Notes: a model not told the origin generated them from the letters alone. A DNA stretch of 64,000 nucleotides from JAFLTL01 sp964389525 (GCA_964389525.1 CAYMEX010000001.1:273795-337794); one strand, 5' to 3'; numbered from the stretch's first letter, positions 17,833-26,521 are shown. Numbers and translations are program-made.

Positions 17833-20319
17833 ATGAAAAAAATTGATTGTAGAGTATTTCCGGTAGGTGTGGCGCTGCTTGCAGCAGCGTGCACATCTGC
17901 CCCGTCGACCGAGCGCAAGACGCTGACGGCTGTGTCGTTTGAGCAAGTGGCACTGGAGGATTCGTTCTGGCTTCCGCGACTGAAAACGCAGAAGGAGACG
18001 CTTGTGCCTTTCTCGCTCGACAAGACCAAGCCGGCTGTGGAGAACCTGAGAAGAACAGGCGAGTATCTCAAAACCGGTAAGAAGACTCCTCTGGAGCCTC
18101 TTGCGAGATTTGTAGACTCAGATCTTTTCAAGGTGATGGAGGGGGCGGCCTATCTGCTGATACTTGAGCGCGACCAGGCTCTCGAGGCACAGATGGACAG
18201 CATCATAGATGTGATCGCCGACGCCCAGAAGGAAGACGGTTATCTCTACGAGCAATTTGAAGTCGATGACTCGATGATAAAGCGGGGCTGGGGAATGGGC
18301 GACAAGCCATACTCGTTTGTGGTCCACAGCCATGAGCTTTATAACATGGGGCACATGTATGAGGGCGCGATCGCCTACTACAAGGCTACCGGCAAACGCA
18401 AGTGGCTGGATGTGGCCGAGAAGAATGCCCGACATATCAACAAGGTGTTTTTTGAGGGAGACCCGAACTACAACGACGGCAAGCCTGTGAACCAGGCTCC
18501 GGGACATGAGGAGATCGAACTTGCACTTGTGAAGATGTATCAGGCTACAGGCGATACGCTCTATCTCGACATGGCCAAGAAGTTTATTGACATACGCGGT
18601 GTCACATATAAACCTGAGGGTGACGGCGTGATGGCTCCCGACTACGCCCAGCAGCATATACCTGTGAGGGATCAGCGCGAGGTGAGCGGCCACTCGGTGA
18701 GAGCGATGTATCTCTACTCTGGCATGGCCGACGTGATGGGCGCGACTGGCGACACGACGCTTATCGAACCGCTTGAAAGCATCTGGCACGACTATGTGGA
18801 CGCCAAGATGCACATAAACGGCGGCCTGGGCGCGGTGCCCGGTATCGAGGGCTTCGGTCCGGCATATGTGCTTCCCAACAAGGACACATACGACGAGACA
18901 TGCGCTGCTGTCGGGAACGTCCTTTTCAACTACCGAATGTTTCTTGCCACGGGCGAGGCCAAGTATCTCGATGTGGCGGAAGTGGCACTCTACAACAATG
19001 TGCTCGCGGGTGTGAATATCGAGGGCAACCGTTTCTTCTATGTGAATGTGCTTGAGGCCGACGGCCGCAAGGCATTCAATCACGGCCGCGCCGGCCGCTC
19101 TCCGTGGTTCGGTACGGCATGCTGTCCGTCGAACATGGCGCGTCTGATCCCGCAGGTGTCGGGTATGATCTACACCCACGACGGCGATGATGTGTACTGC
19201 GCTCTGTATGTCGGCAGCGACGGCGCTGTCGAGCTCGACAACGGTAAGGTGGAGCTGAAACAGAGGACGGGGTATCCGTTTGACGGAAACGTGGAAATCG
19301 AGGTGTCGCCCGCTACAGAGGGGCAGGAATTCACGATGTGGATGCGCATACCGACCTGGGCGACCGACCGCTTCGTGCCGGGTGAGCTCTACAGCTACAC
19401 TGATGATGTGAAGGCCGGCAAACCGACTCTAAAGGTGAACGGCAAGGAAGTGGGCGGCAAAGCTCAGAACGGCTTTATCCCCGTGAAGCGTAAGTGGAAT
19501 GCGGGTGACAAGATCGAACTGTGTCTGCCGATGCCGCTCCGCTACTCGGAGGCTGACGAACGTGTGGAGGCTGACGTGGACCGTGTGGCTCTGACACGTG
19601 GCCCGCTTGTGCTCTGCGCTGAGGGTGTCGACAACGACTATCAGGCTTCGTCGTATGTAGTGAGTGAAATCGGCGAGCAGGGCACGGTAGGACGTTTCAG
19701 CGAGGGTGTGCTTTCGGGCATCCCATATGTTACGATCCCCGCCATGTCGGTCGACAGCACGCTCAAGGTGCATAGCGCTCCTCTTAAACTTCTTCCTTAC
19801 TACGCATGGAACAACCGCGGCGACAACGGCACGATGAACGTGTGGTTTGCACGTAACCCCGAGGTGGCCGAGGCAAGCATGTTCCCTGCAGTGGGCAATG
19901 TGAGGGAGGTGGTCGTGAGCTATACGTACACGGGTGATGATCCGTATGCAGTGGCCGACGGCAAGATACCGTCGAGCTCGTCGGACGGCTCAATACCGCG
20001 CTGGACTTCGTGGCCCCGCAAGGGTGACGCACAGAAGGTGGAGCTGCACATGAAAAAGGCACAGCCCATCGAGAGTGTGTCGGTGTACTGGTATAATGAC
20101 AACGGCGGCGTGAAACTGCCCAAGTCGTGGACTCTGGACTACATGAAGGATGGACAGTGGGTGCCGATGCAGCTTTACACGACCGACACCTATGGAGTGA
20201 ACGGTGACCAGTACAATATGGTGCATCCGTCGGAGCCGATCACAACCGATGCGATAAGGATCAATGTGACTCCTGTTGCCGATGCTGCAGCGGGAATACT
20301 TGAGGTGGCAATAGAATAA
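17833..20319 (+). CDS. GH127/GH146-type beta-L-arabinofuranosidase, lipoprotein
   Basis: This 828-residue protein carries a lipobox (LLAAAC, Cys20), so it is lipid-anchored. The DUF1680 catalytic domain starts near VSFEQVALEDSFWLPRL. The metal/catalytic tetrad is Glu355 and Cys357 in DETCAAVGN, and Cys430-Cys431 in GTACCPSNMARL, the canonical form. A C-terminal region after about 640, with YTYTGDD and VSVYWYNDNGGVKLPKSW, resembles an F5/8-type carbohydrate-binding beta-sandwich. It is only distantly similar to the first GH127 of the operon, so it is not a recent duplication. The likely role is removal of terminal beta-L-arabinofuranose. Confidence 0.9.
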   Translation: MKKIDCRVFPVGVALLAAACTSAPSTERKTLTAVSFEQVALEDSFWLPRLKTQKETLVPFSLDKTKPAVENLRRTGEYLKTGKKTPLEPLARFVDSDLFKVMEGAAYLLILERDQALEAQMDSIIDVIADAQKEDGYLYEQFEVDDSMIKRGWGMGDKPYSFVVHSHELYNMGHMYEGAIAYYKATGKRKWLDVAEKNARHINKVFFEGDPNYNDGKPVNQAPGHEEIELALVKMYQATGDTLYLDMAKKFIDIRGVTYKPEGDGVMAPDYAQQHIPVRDQREVSGHSVRAMYLYSGMADVMGATGDTTLIEPLESIWHDYVDAKMHINGGLGAVPGIEGFGPAYVLPNKDTYDETCAAVGNVLFNYRMFLATGEAKYLDVAEVALYNNVLAGVNIEGNRFFYVNVLEADGRKAFNHGRAGRSPWFGTACCPSNMARLIPQVSGMIYTHDGDDVYCALYVGSDGAVELDNGKVELKQRTGYPFDGNVEIEVSPATEGQEFTMWMRIPTWATDRFVPGELYSYTDDVKAGKPTLKVNGKEVGGKAQNGFIPVKRKWNAGDKIELCLPMPLRYSEADERVEADVDRVALTRGPLVLCAEGVDNDYQASSYVVSEIGEQGTVGRFSEGVLSGIPYVTIPAMSVDSTLKVHSAPLKLLPYYAWNNRGDNGTMNVWFARNPEVAEASMFPAVGNVREVVVSYTYTGDDPYAVADGKIPSSSSDGSIPRWTSWPRKGDAQKVELHMKKAQPIESVSVYWYNDNGGVKLPKSWTLDYMKDGQWVPMQLYTTDTYGVNGDQYNMVHPSEPITTDAIRINVTPVADAAAGILEVAIE

Positions 20320-20395
20320 TGAGTCTGCTGAGCACTCTGAGGACTCGGAGTGTGCGGAATGAGAAGTCGGAAAAATGTGTCAAAGCCGGCATTTT

Positions 20396-20419
20396 GGGCG
20401 TACTGTCGCACGCCCCTAC
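20396..20419. repeat. Repeat family D hairpin, copy 2
   Basis: This is identical to the copy at 7034-7057 over 24 bases. TGTGTCAA lies at 20376-20383. A weaker related hairpin follows at 20445-20467 (GGGGCGtGC paired with GCgCGCCCC), so this short gap holds two. Confidence 0.88.
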
Positions 20420-20487
20420 GTCGGAAAATTAATATTGATTTGTCGGGGGCGTGCTGATGCGCGCCCCTGCTCATAAAGAAAAAGAAA

Positions 20488-20997
20488 ATGGCAACAATTT
20501 ATTTTGCAGGAGGGTGCTTCTGGGGAACGGAGCACTTTATGAAACAGATCAAGGGCGTGACTGACACGCAGGTGGGCTATGCCAACTCGACTGTCGAGAA
20601 TCCGAGCTACGAGGAGGTGAAAACGGGACGGACGCACGCTGCCGAGACGGTAAAGGTGGAGTATGACCCGACGATGGTCGATCTCGCGTTTCTGATAAAA
20701 CTGTATTTCATGACGATAGATCCGACGCTAAAGGATCGTCAGGGTGGCGACTGTGGAACGCAATATCGCACGGGGATATATTATGTCGACGAGGCACAAC
20801 GCAAGGTGGCGGAGTCGGTTATCGCCGAGGTGCAGAAGGGGTATGCCGCGCCTATAGTGACGGAGGTGATGCCGATCGGCAATTTCTATGGGGCGGAGGA
20901 TTATCATCAGGATTATCTTGACAAGAATCCGGGCGGGTATTGCCATGTGGATCCGCGCCTTTTCGCTCTGGCGAGGGAGATGTCGGGGAAAAGATAG
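20488..20997 (+). CDS. msrA: Peptide-methionine (S)-S-oxide reductase MsrA
   Basis: MsrA repairs oxidised methionine in proteins using thioredoxin. The active-site GGCFWGTEHF lies at residues 8-17, with nucleophile Cys10. The family motifs GYANSTVENPSYEEV, DPTLKDRQGGDCGTQYR and AEDYHQDYL follow. Its 169 residues fit a single-domain cytoplasmic MsrA with no MsrB fusion. It stands alone, flanked by hairpin repeats on both sides. Confidence 0.95.
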   Translation: MATIYFAGGCFWGTEHFMKQIKGVTDTQVGYANSTVENPSYEEVKTGRTHAAETVKVEYDPTMVDLAFLIKLYFMTIDPTLKDRQGGDCGTQYRTGIYYVDEAQRKVAESVIAEVQKGYAAPIVTEVMPIGNFYGAEDYHQDYLDKNPGGYCHVDPRLFALAREMSGKR

Positions 20998-21024
20998 TTG
21001 CAAGCCGCGGTGCGGGCTGTGGGG

Positions 21025-21058
21025 GATAGCTATTGTAGCTAAGGTAGCTGCTGTAGGG
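21025..21058. repeat. Repeat family B (TAGCT, 9-base period), copy at 21 kb
   Basis: Three TAGCT units at 9-base spacing are followed by CTGTAGGG. This is nearly identical to the stretch at 6641 and to the next one at 21113. Confidence 0.75.
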
Positions 21059-21077
21059 GAAGCCGGAGAAATAAAAA

Positions 21078-21103
21078 GGACGCACGAGCCGTGCGTCCCT
21101 ACT
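21078..21103. repeat. Repeat family C hairpin, copy 2
   Basis: The same 9-base arms and AGC loop as at 6924, followed by CTACT. It lies between the convergent msrA and S41 genes, sandwiched by two family B stretches. Confidence 0.9.
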
Positions 21104-21112
21104 CTACTGGGG

Positions 21113-21146
21113 GATAGCTATTGTAGCTAAGATAGCTTGTTTAGGG
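21113..21146. repeat. Repeat family B, second copy at 21 kb
   Basis: GATAGC, then TAGCT units at a 9-base period, ending TTTAGGGGG, 14 bases from the end of the S41 gene. Two copies flanking a family C hairpin suggest the pieces travel together. Confidence 0.7.
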
Positions 21147-21160
21147 GGATCAATGGGGGA

Positions 21161-22177
21161 TCAGTGGAGGAGGGTGGCGATGGCGGTGTCGAGGATGGTG
21201 TCGTGGCCGTCGAGGGCGGCCTGTGGATCCATGTCGACGGCGCATCCGGGGGAGGGCTCAACTCCCCACTCGGTGGGATTGCCCTGTGCGTCGAGGACGG
21301 AGCATGCGGAGAAGCGTACGCTCCATCCGTTGGGCAACTCGGATGAAAACGGCATGCCTGAACCGCCGCCTGTTGTTGCTCCGACAAGGCGAACCTGCGG
21401 CAACAGCTTCATAATGGACGCGAAGTTGTTTGCGGCGGAGAAGGTGGAGCGGTTGGTGAGTACGGCTACGGGTTTCGTCCAGATTACAGCACCATTGGGG
21501 GCGGGGTTGTAATAGAACGGATAGGGCTCGGAAAAGTCGTCGTGAGCCGGGCCTGTCTTGTGGGAGATGTAGCCGACGAGTGTGCGCTCGGTAATGAAGC
21601 GTGAGACGAGTGGCTCGACGTGGTCCATGCGTCCGCCTCCGTTGTCGCGTATGTCGATGATGAGTGCGTCGCATGTGGCAAGGAATGAGAAGATGTACTC
21701 CCAGTTGCCGTCGCCGAGCGAATACTCGAATGAGGGGCAGCGGATGTAGCCTACGTTCTGCGGAAGTATGCCGTAGTAGTATGCCCCGAGTGAAGTGTAG
21801 TTGAAGTTGAAGTAGTATTGCTCGATGATGCGTGCGTCGTAGTTCTGCGGATAATCGCTCCACCAGTCGCGATAGTAGGATGTGGCAAATGGCGCGGAGA
21901 GGTTGGTGTGCCCGTCGCGCAACTCACCGAGCATGTCGGAACATACCTGGAAAAGCTCTCGGTTGTTCATGTCGGGCGATATCATGGCGGAGTAGCGCGT
22001 TGTGATCTCGTGCCAGTCGATGTTTTTCTCGCGGAAGAAACAGTAGTGGTTGTCGAGAATGTCGCACAGCGCATCGAAGTTGCCGCGCGGGTCGTTGTCG
22101 TAGGACTCGATCTTGTGGCATCCGGCGGGGAGAAGGAGGATGATGAGAATCAGAAGTATGTCGAGTGGCTTGCGCAT
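21161..22177 (-). CDS. S41 family peptidase-like lipoprotein, probably lacking the usual lysine
   Basis: This is a 338-residue lipoprotein (lipobox LPAGC, Cys20). An N-terminal helical domain ends with MLGELRDGHTNLSAP, and the S41 core has IIDIRDNGGGRMDHV and the nucleophile Ser in TNRSTFSAANNF (about residue 247). Where C-terminal processing peptidases have the general-base lysine (GKG), this protein reads GATTGGGSG, as do many Bacteroidetes S41 lipoproteins. Activity therefore cannot be assumed. It is the last gene of the parC-DUF3316-S41 operon, 3 bases after the DUF3316 gene. Confidence 0.85.
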   Translation of the reverse strand: MRKPLDILLILIILLLPAGCHKIESYDNDPRGNFDALCDILDNHYCFFREKNIDWHEITTRYSAMISPDMNNRELFQVCSDMLGELRDGHTNLSAPFATSYYRDWWSDYPQNYDARIIEQYYFNFNYTSLGAYYYGILPQNVGYIRCPSFEYSLGDGNWEYIFSFLATCDALIIDIRDNGGGRMDHVEPLVSRFITERTLVGYISHKTGPAHDDFSEPYPFYYNPAPNGAVIWTKPVAVLTNRSTFSAANNFASIMKLLPQVRLVGATTGGGSGMPFSSELPNGWSVRFSACSVLDAQGNPTEWGVEPSPGCAVDMDPQAALDGHDTILDTAIATLLH

Positions 22178-22180
22178 GGA

Positions 22181-23020
22181 TCAATAGAGGGCTGAAATGA
22201 CTCGTGTGCGATCGGAGATGCGTCGTGCTTTGCCGAGCGAGATCCACTCGCCTGAGACGCCGATGACAAATGAGTTGGTGATGACGCGTGTGGTTATGTC
22301 GCAGACGCGCGATGAGTGGAAGTAGTTGCGGTAGCCGAGGCGCAGCCATGACGATCCGATCTCGATGTCGGCGGTGAGCGATGTGTCGAGCTGGCGGTAG
22401 TCGCCGGGCCATGCGCAGTGCACGAGTCCGGAGCGGTTGCCGAGCCAGATCTCATAGTATAGCTCGCCGTATTGCTGTGAGAAGAATGCTCCGAGCAGTG
22501 GCGCTGTGGTTTCGAGGCGAAGAAGCATGCGTGTGCCTGCAACACGGAACATGCGGGTGGCGTAGGCGGATGCTCCGACGGTGAGTGACGCTTTTGCTGC
22601 GGCGGGATTGTTGCCGTTGCGCGGGTTGTAGATCGCTCCGGCCGAGAAGATGGCTGCCGGGCCGACTCCGACGGTGACGCCCCGTGGAACATCCCATCGG
22701 CGCATCATGCCCCACGACGCGGCGAGGTCGCCGCGCCACATCGTGCCGTTGCCGACGTAGTTGGTGGCGCGTGAGGCGTCGACTGAAATCTTCAGCCGCG
22801 ACACCCATCGGTCGGGGCTGAAGGCCATTGCCTGCATGCGCTCATAGGCGAGGCCGAGGTTCCACCCGCTATATGTGAGTGGCGTGAGGTAGGTGTCGGC
22901 GAGCGTGGCGCTGCCGGCCGAGAATGTGTAGGCAGTTGCTGCGGGACGAATGACGTCCTGTGCTCGCGCAGTGAAAATGACGGCGAGGAGGGAGAGCAGT
23001 ATCGTGAGATGTTTTCTCAT
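22181..23020 (-). CDS. DUF3316-like outer-membrane-type protein
   Basis: This is a 279-residue exported protein with a signal peptide at residues 1-20 (cut after ARA). The rest alternates short amphipathic strands with aromatic residues, as expected of a small beta-barrel. It resembles the Bacteroidetes DUF3316 family by length, N-terminal layout (PAATAYTFSAGSATLADTYLTPL) and position. No catalytic motif is seen. It sits 12 bases after parC and 3 before the S41 lipoprotein gene. The DUF assignment is from memory of the family pattern and moderately sure. Confidence 0.65.
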   Translation of the reverse strand: MRKHLTILLSLLAVIFTARAQDVIRPAATAYTFSAGSATLADTYLTPLTYSGWNLGLAYERMQAMAFSPDRWVSRLKISVDASRATNYVGNGTMWRGDLAASWGMMRRWDVPRGVTVGVGPAAIFSAGAIYNPRNGNNPAAAKASLTVGASAYATRMFRVAGTRMLLRLETTAPLLGAFFSQQYGELYYEIWLGNRSGLVHCAWPGDYRQLDTSLTADIEIGSSWLRLGYRNYFHSSRVCDITTRVITNSFVIGVSGEWISLGKARRISDRTRVISALY

Positions 23021-23032
23021 GTCGGCGGTGTC

Positions 23033-25687
23033 TCAGAAGATGCGGGTCTGTCCGTTGATCTCGTCGCGGACTTCCTCGTCAGAGGTCTCGTGGAATGTCT
23101 CGTCGGCGGTGTCGTCGTCGATCTCCCCATCGAGATCGATCGGAGTCTCGTCGATCTCGACGGGAGTAGGCTCGATCTCCTCGATTGAGTCGATCGTGAA
23201 GGTGGTGAGACGCTTGCCGCGTGCCTTGACAGACTTGACTCCGATGAAGTCCCAGGCGTCGACAACAAGCGGCTCGCGGAAGGCATCGTCGCCGCCGAAG
23301 GTGACGCGGAAGCGTGCTCCTTGTGTCGACGAGAGGAGTCGGAGCGTTGAATCGGGGTTGTCGCCGAGGTAGCGCTGCGGGCGTGTGGTAGGCTCGAATA
23401 CAAAGCGCTTGATGTAGGGGAATCCCTGATCGGCGTCGTCGAGTATGGCAGTCCAGACAGTGTCGGGGCTGTATTTCAGTATGAGCAGGATGTTGTCTTC
23501 GTAGTGGTGCTCGGTGCTGAAGCCTGTGAGGTAGTATTCGCCGGAGCGGAGGATGACAAGGATCTTGTCCTGCCCCATAAATTCACCGAGGCATGTGCCG
23601 CGCTCGTCGTAGTTGAGCCGCAGCACATCGGGGTCGAACCAGACTTTGCGTCCGCCGAGTGTTGAGGCGCCTTTCTCTTTGAGTGAGAAACGGTGCACTT
23701 CGTTGCGAGTGACGATGTTGCCCTGCGATGCGCGGTTTTTAATCGCCATCTGCGAGAAGTCGACGTCGAACTGCAGAACCTTCAGTTTGGGCTTGGGCTT
23801 GAGTGTGACCTTGACTACCTCGGCCTCGCCGTTGGGGTTGGCGGTGAACCATGCGATGCGTGTGCCGGGGAGGCCCGGAGTGAGGTTGTACTCCTTGTCG
23901 CGTGACACGCCTGTCACGGCAAAGCGTTTCATGTAGTATGTGCCGCCCTTGCCGTTCTGATATATGACGTTGTAGACAGTGCGCGAGTCGTTGCGCTTGA
24001 AGACGTTGACGTGTATGACGCCTTTGTCGACAAAGATTTTGTCGGCTACGCGCATGATCTTGTAGCGTCCGTCGCGATAGAAGATGATGATGTCGTCGAG
24101 CGCGGAGCAGTTGCAGACGAACTCGTCTTTTTTGAGGGCGGTGCCGATGAATCCTTCATTGCGGTTGAAGTAGAGACGCTCGTTGCGCTCGGCTACGGTG
24201 GCGGCCTCGATGTTGTCGAAGCTGCGCAGTGTTGTGCGCCGGGGGAATCGGTCGCCGTATTTCTTTTTCAGGTCGGAGAACCACTTGATGGTGTAGTCGG
24301 TGATCGCGGCGAGGTTTTTCTCGATCTTGGCCATGTCGGCCTTTATGGCGGCTATTGCAGCGTCGGCCTTGTCGGAGTTGAAGCGCAGTATGCGCGCCAT
24401 CTTGATCTCCATGAGGCGCTGCAGGTCGTCGGTGGTGACGGGGCGGATGAGCACTTCGCGGAATGGCTCGAGCCGCTTGAGGATGTGTGCGTCGGCATGG
24501 CGCTGCGACGGTGCCTGCTCGAACTCTGGATCCTTGTAGATGCGCTCCTCGATGAATATGCGCTCCAGTGACGCGAAGTGAAGCTGCGCGGTGAGTTCGT
24601 CGAGACGTATCTGCAGCTCTCGGGCGAGTAGGTCGCGCGTGCGGTTGACGCTGTGACGGAGTACATCGCTGATGGAGAGGAAGTGTGGCTTGCGGTCGGA
24701 AATGACGCAGCAGTTGGGTGAGACGGAAACCTCGCAGTCGGTGAAGGCATAGAGGGCGTCGATGGTCTTGTCGGATGATGTGCCCGGCTGCAGGTGTACG
24801 AGAATGCGCGCCTCCTGGGCGGTGTTGTCGTCGACCTTGCGGATCTTGATCTTTCCTTTCTCGAAGGCCTTGAGTATGGAGTCGATGATGGTGCCGGTCG
24901 TCTTGCCGAACGGGATCTCGGTGACAGCAAGGGTCTTGCTGTCGATCTTCTCGATCTTGGCGCGTATCTTCACCGTTCCTCCGCGCTGTCCGTCGTTGTA
25001 GCGGCTGACGTCGAGGAGTCCGCCTGTGGGGAAGTCGGGGTAAAGCGTGAACGGCTCGTCGCGTAGGTAGGCGACTGCGGCGTCAAGTATCTCGTTGAAG
25101 TTGTGTGGCAGGATTTTGGATGATAGACCGACAGCGATGCCCTCGACTCCCTGAAAGAGCAGGAGCGGGAACTTGGATGGAAGCACGACCGGCTCTTTCT
25201 TGCGTCCGTCGTAGCTCGGAGTCCACTCTGTGACCTTGGGGCTGAAAAGTGTCTCAAGGGCGAAGGAGGAGAGTCGTGCCTCGATGTAACGTCCGGCAGC
25301 GGCCGACGCTCCGGTGAGTATGTTGCCCCAGTTTCCCTGTGTGTCGACCAGCAGTTCTTTCTGTCCGAGCGCCACAAGCGCGTCGTTGATCGACGCGTCG
25401 CCGTGTGGGTGATACTGCATTGTGTTTCCGACGATGTTGGCTACTTTGTTGAATCGTCCGTCGTCGAGAGTCTGCATCGAGTGCAGTATGCGCCGCTGCA
25501 CTGGCTTCAGGCCGTCGTCGAGATGCGGGACGGCACGCTCGAGTATGACGTAGGATGCGTAGTCGAGGTACCAGCTGCGGAACATGCCTCGCAGATGGCC
25601 TGAGTCGGGCAGGGCAGACTGGTGTGCCACGCCCGGCAGATTGTCTTGTGGGACTGTCGAAAAATCGTCGGAAATATTGTCGGTCAT
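23033..25687 (-). CDS. parC: DNA topoisomerase IV subunit A (ParC/GyrA family)
   Basis: Subunit A breaks and rejoins DNA in type IIA topoisomerases. The winged-helix and tower regions are present: DYASYVILERAVPHLDDGLKPVQRRIL, YHPHGDASI, and the catalytic tyrosine in AAAGRYIEARLSSF at about residue 134. The 884 residues and divergent C-terminal part (without obvious GyrA boxes of the QRRGGKG type) fit the Bacteroidetes topoisomerase IV A subunit rather than GyrA. No parE gene is adjacent in the window. The promoter at 25695-25726 places transcription start almost on the ATG. Confidence 0.88.
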   Translation of the reverse strand: MTDNISDDFSTVPQDNLPGVAHQSALPDSGHLRGMFRSWYLDYASYVILERAVPHLDDGLKPVQRRILHSMQTLDDGRFNKVANIVGNTMQYHPHGDASINDALVALGQKELLVDTQGNWGNILTGASAAAGRYIEARLSSFALETLFSPKVTEWTPSYDGRKKEPVVLPSKFPLLLFQGVEGIAVGLSSKILPHNFNEILDAAVAYLRDEPFTLYPDFPTGGLLDVSRYNDGQRGGTVKIRAKIEKIDSKTLAVTEIPFGKTTGTIIDSILKAFEKGKIKIRKVDDNTAQEARILVHLQPGTSSDKTIDALYAFTDCEVSVSPNCCVISDRKPHFLSISDVLRHSVNRTRDLLARELQIRLDELTAQLHFASLERIFIEERIYKDPEFEQAPSQRHADAHILKRLEPFREVLIRPVTTDDLQRLMEIKMARILRFNSDKADAAIAAIKADMAKIEKNLAAITDYTIKWFSDLKKKYGDRFPRRTTLRSFDNIEAATVAERNERLYFNRNEGFIGTALKKDEFVCNCSALDDIIIFYRDGRYKIMRVADKIFVDKGVIHVNVFKRNDSRTVYNVIYQNGKGGTYYMKRFAVTGVSRDKEYNLTPGLPGTRIAWFTANPNGEAEVVKVTLKPKPKLKVLQFDVDFSQMAIKNRASQGNIVTRNEVHRFSLKEKGASTLGGRKVWFDPDVLRLNYDERGTCLGEFMGQDKILVILRSGEYYLTGFSTEHHYEDNILLILKYSPDTVWTAILDDADQGFPYIKRFVFEPTTRPQRYLGDNPDSTLRLLSSTQGARFRVTFGGDDAFREPLVVDAWDFIGVKSVKARGKRLTTFTIDSIEEIEPTPVEIDETPIDLDGEIDDDTADETFHETSDEEVRDEINGQTRIF

Positions 25688-25694
25688 AGTCTGA

Positions 25695-25726
25695 CAAATT
25701 TACAAAAAACCGAAGAAAAGAGCAAA
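25695..25726 (-). promoter_or_regulatory. parC promoter, near-perfect, implying an almost leaderless transcript
   Basis: On the minus strand TTTG (25723-25726) and TAAATTTG (25695-25702) are separated by exactly 20 bases, an exact match to the Bacteroidetes consensus. With start expected about 4-7 bases past the box, the message would begin 0-4 bases before the parC ATG at 25687. The next in-frame ATG is 34 codons inside conserved sequence. Confidence 0.65.
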
Positions 25727-25772
25727 AAGATCAAGGCGCAGGAAAATGAGGCTCCGAGTGGCCATTTTCGCA

Positions 25773-25803
25773 TTTGAAATGGCGGGGAAAAGAATTATCT
25801 TTG
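25773..25803 (+). promoter_or_regulatory. Promoter reading through element E1 into yqeY
   Basis: TTTG at 25773-25776 and TATCTTTG at 25796-25803 are separated by 19 bases, matching the consensus. Transcription would start near 25810 and include the whole palindromic element E1 in a leader of about 235 bases before the ATG at 26046. Confidence 0.6.
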
Positions 25804-25818
25804 TGCAAATAAAACAAT

Positions 25819-26012
25819 GAAGTGATTTCAACTTATTACAAGATGTTAATCATGAAGTGAGATGACCCTTGCAATTTAAGTTTCAAGTCTGCTTCGGGCA
25901 ATTTCGGAACCTCTCTTCGGTCACAATGGAGCCCCATTGCTCCCTCATCGCGATACCGAACTTGCCTCGAATCAGTCTCAAATCTTAAAATGTAATAAGT
26001 TTAAATCACTTC
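25819..26012 (+). mobile_element. Structured palindromic element with 28-base terminal inverted repeats (E1)
   Basis: The ends GAAGTGATTTCAACTTATT... and ...AATAAGTTTAAATCACTTC are inverted copies. The inside continues as a second stem (AAGTTTCAAG... against ...CTCAAATCTT), a variable arm pair (GGCAATTTCGG with CCGAACTTGCC), and an apical hairpin CAATGG-AGCC-CCATTG at 25924-25939. A relative of the same length is at 46973-47165. It fills the gap between parC and yqeY and, by the promoter upstream, is transcribed. A MITE or a leader RNA are both possible. Confidence 0.75.
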
Positions 26013-26045
26013 AAGATAGAAAAGAGGAAGAATAAACAAACACAT

Positions 26046-26495
26046 ATGGATCTTTTTGAGAAGGTGTCGGAAGACATCAAGGCAGCCATGAAGGCGAAGG
26101 ACCGCCAGCGTCTCGATGCTCTGCGCGGAATAAAGAAAGAATTTATCGAGGGTAAAACCGCTCCCGGAGCCGACGGCGTCCTGACGGATGATGCCGCCAT
26201 GAAGATACTTGTGAAGATGGCCAAGCAGCGTCGCGAAAGCGCCGAGATATACAAGTCGCAGAACCGTGAGGATCTTGCCGCGGAGGAACTCGCCCAGTCA
26301 GCAGTCATCGAAGAGTATCTGCCGAAACCTCTGACCGAGGACGAACTCGAAGCTGCTCTGCGCGAGATCATAGCCGAGACCGGCGCAACGACCGCCAAGG
26401 AGATGGGCAAGGTGATGGGCGTGGCTTCCAAAAAGCTCGCCGGACGCGCGGACGGTCGTGCGATCTCGGCCAAGGTGAAAGAGCTTTTAGGGTAA
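26046..26495 (+). CDS. yqeY: GatB/YqeY domain-containing protein
   Basis: This 149-residue protein is a single GatB/YqeY domain: LFEKVSEDIKAAMKAKD at the start, LAAEELAQSAVIEEYLPKPL in the middle, and the C-terminal helical half with GKVMGVASKKLAGRADGR. The domain also ends amidotransferase subunit GatB, where it contacts tRNA; the free-standing version has no firmly established role. It is followed by a family C hairpin and serS. Its long leader holds element E1. Confidence 0.93.
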   Translation: MDLFEKVSEDIKAAMKAKDRQRLDALRGIKKEFIEGKTAPGADGVLTDDAAMKILVKMAKQRRESAEIYKSQNREDLAAEELAQSAVIEEYLPKPLTEDELEAALREIIAETGATTAKEMGKVMGVASKKLAGRADGRAISAKVKELLG

Positions 26496-26521
26496 CAGGA
26501 CGGGAACATGATGACCCGGAC

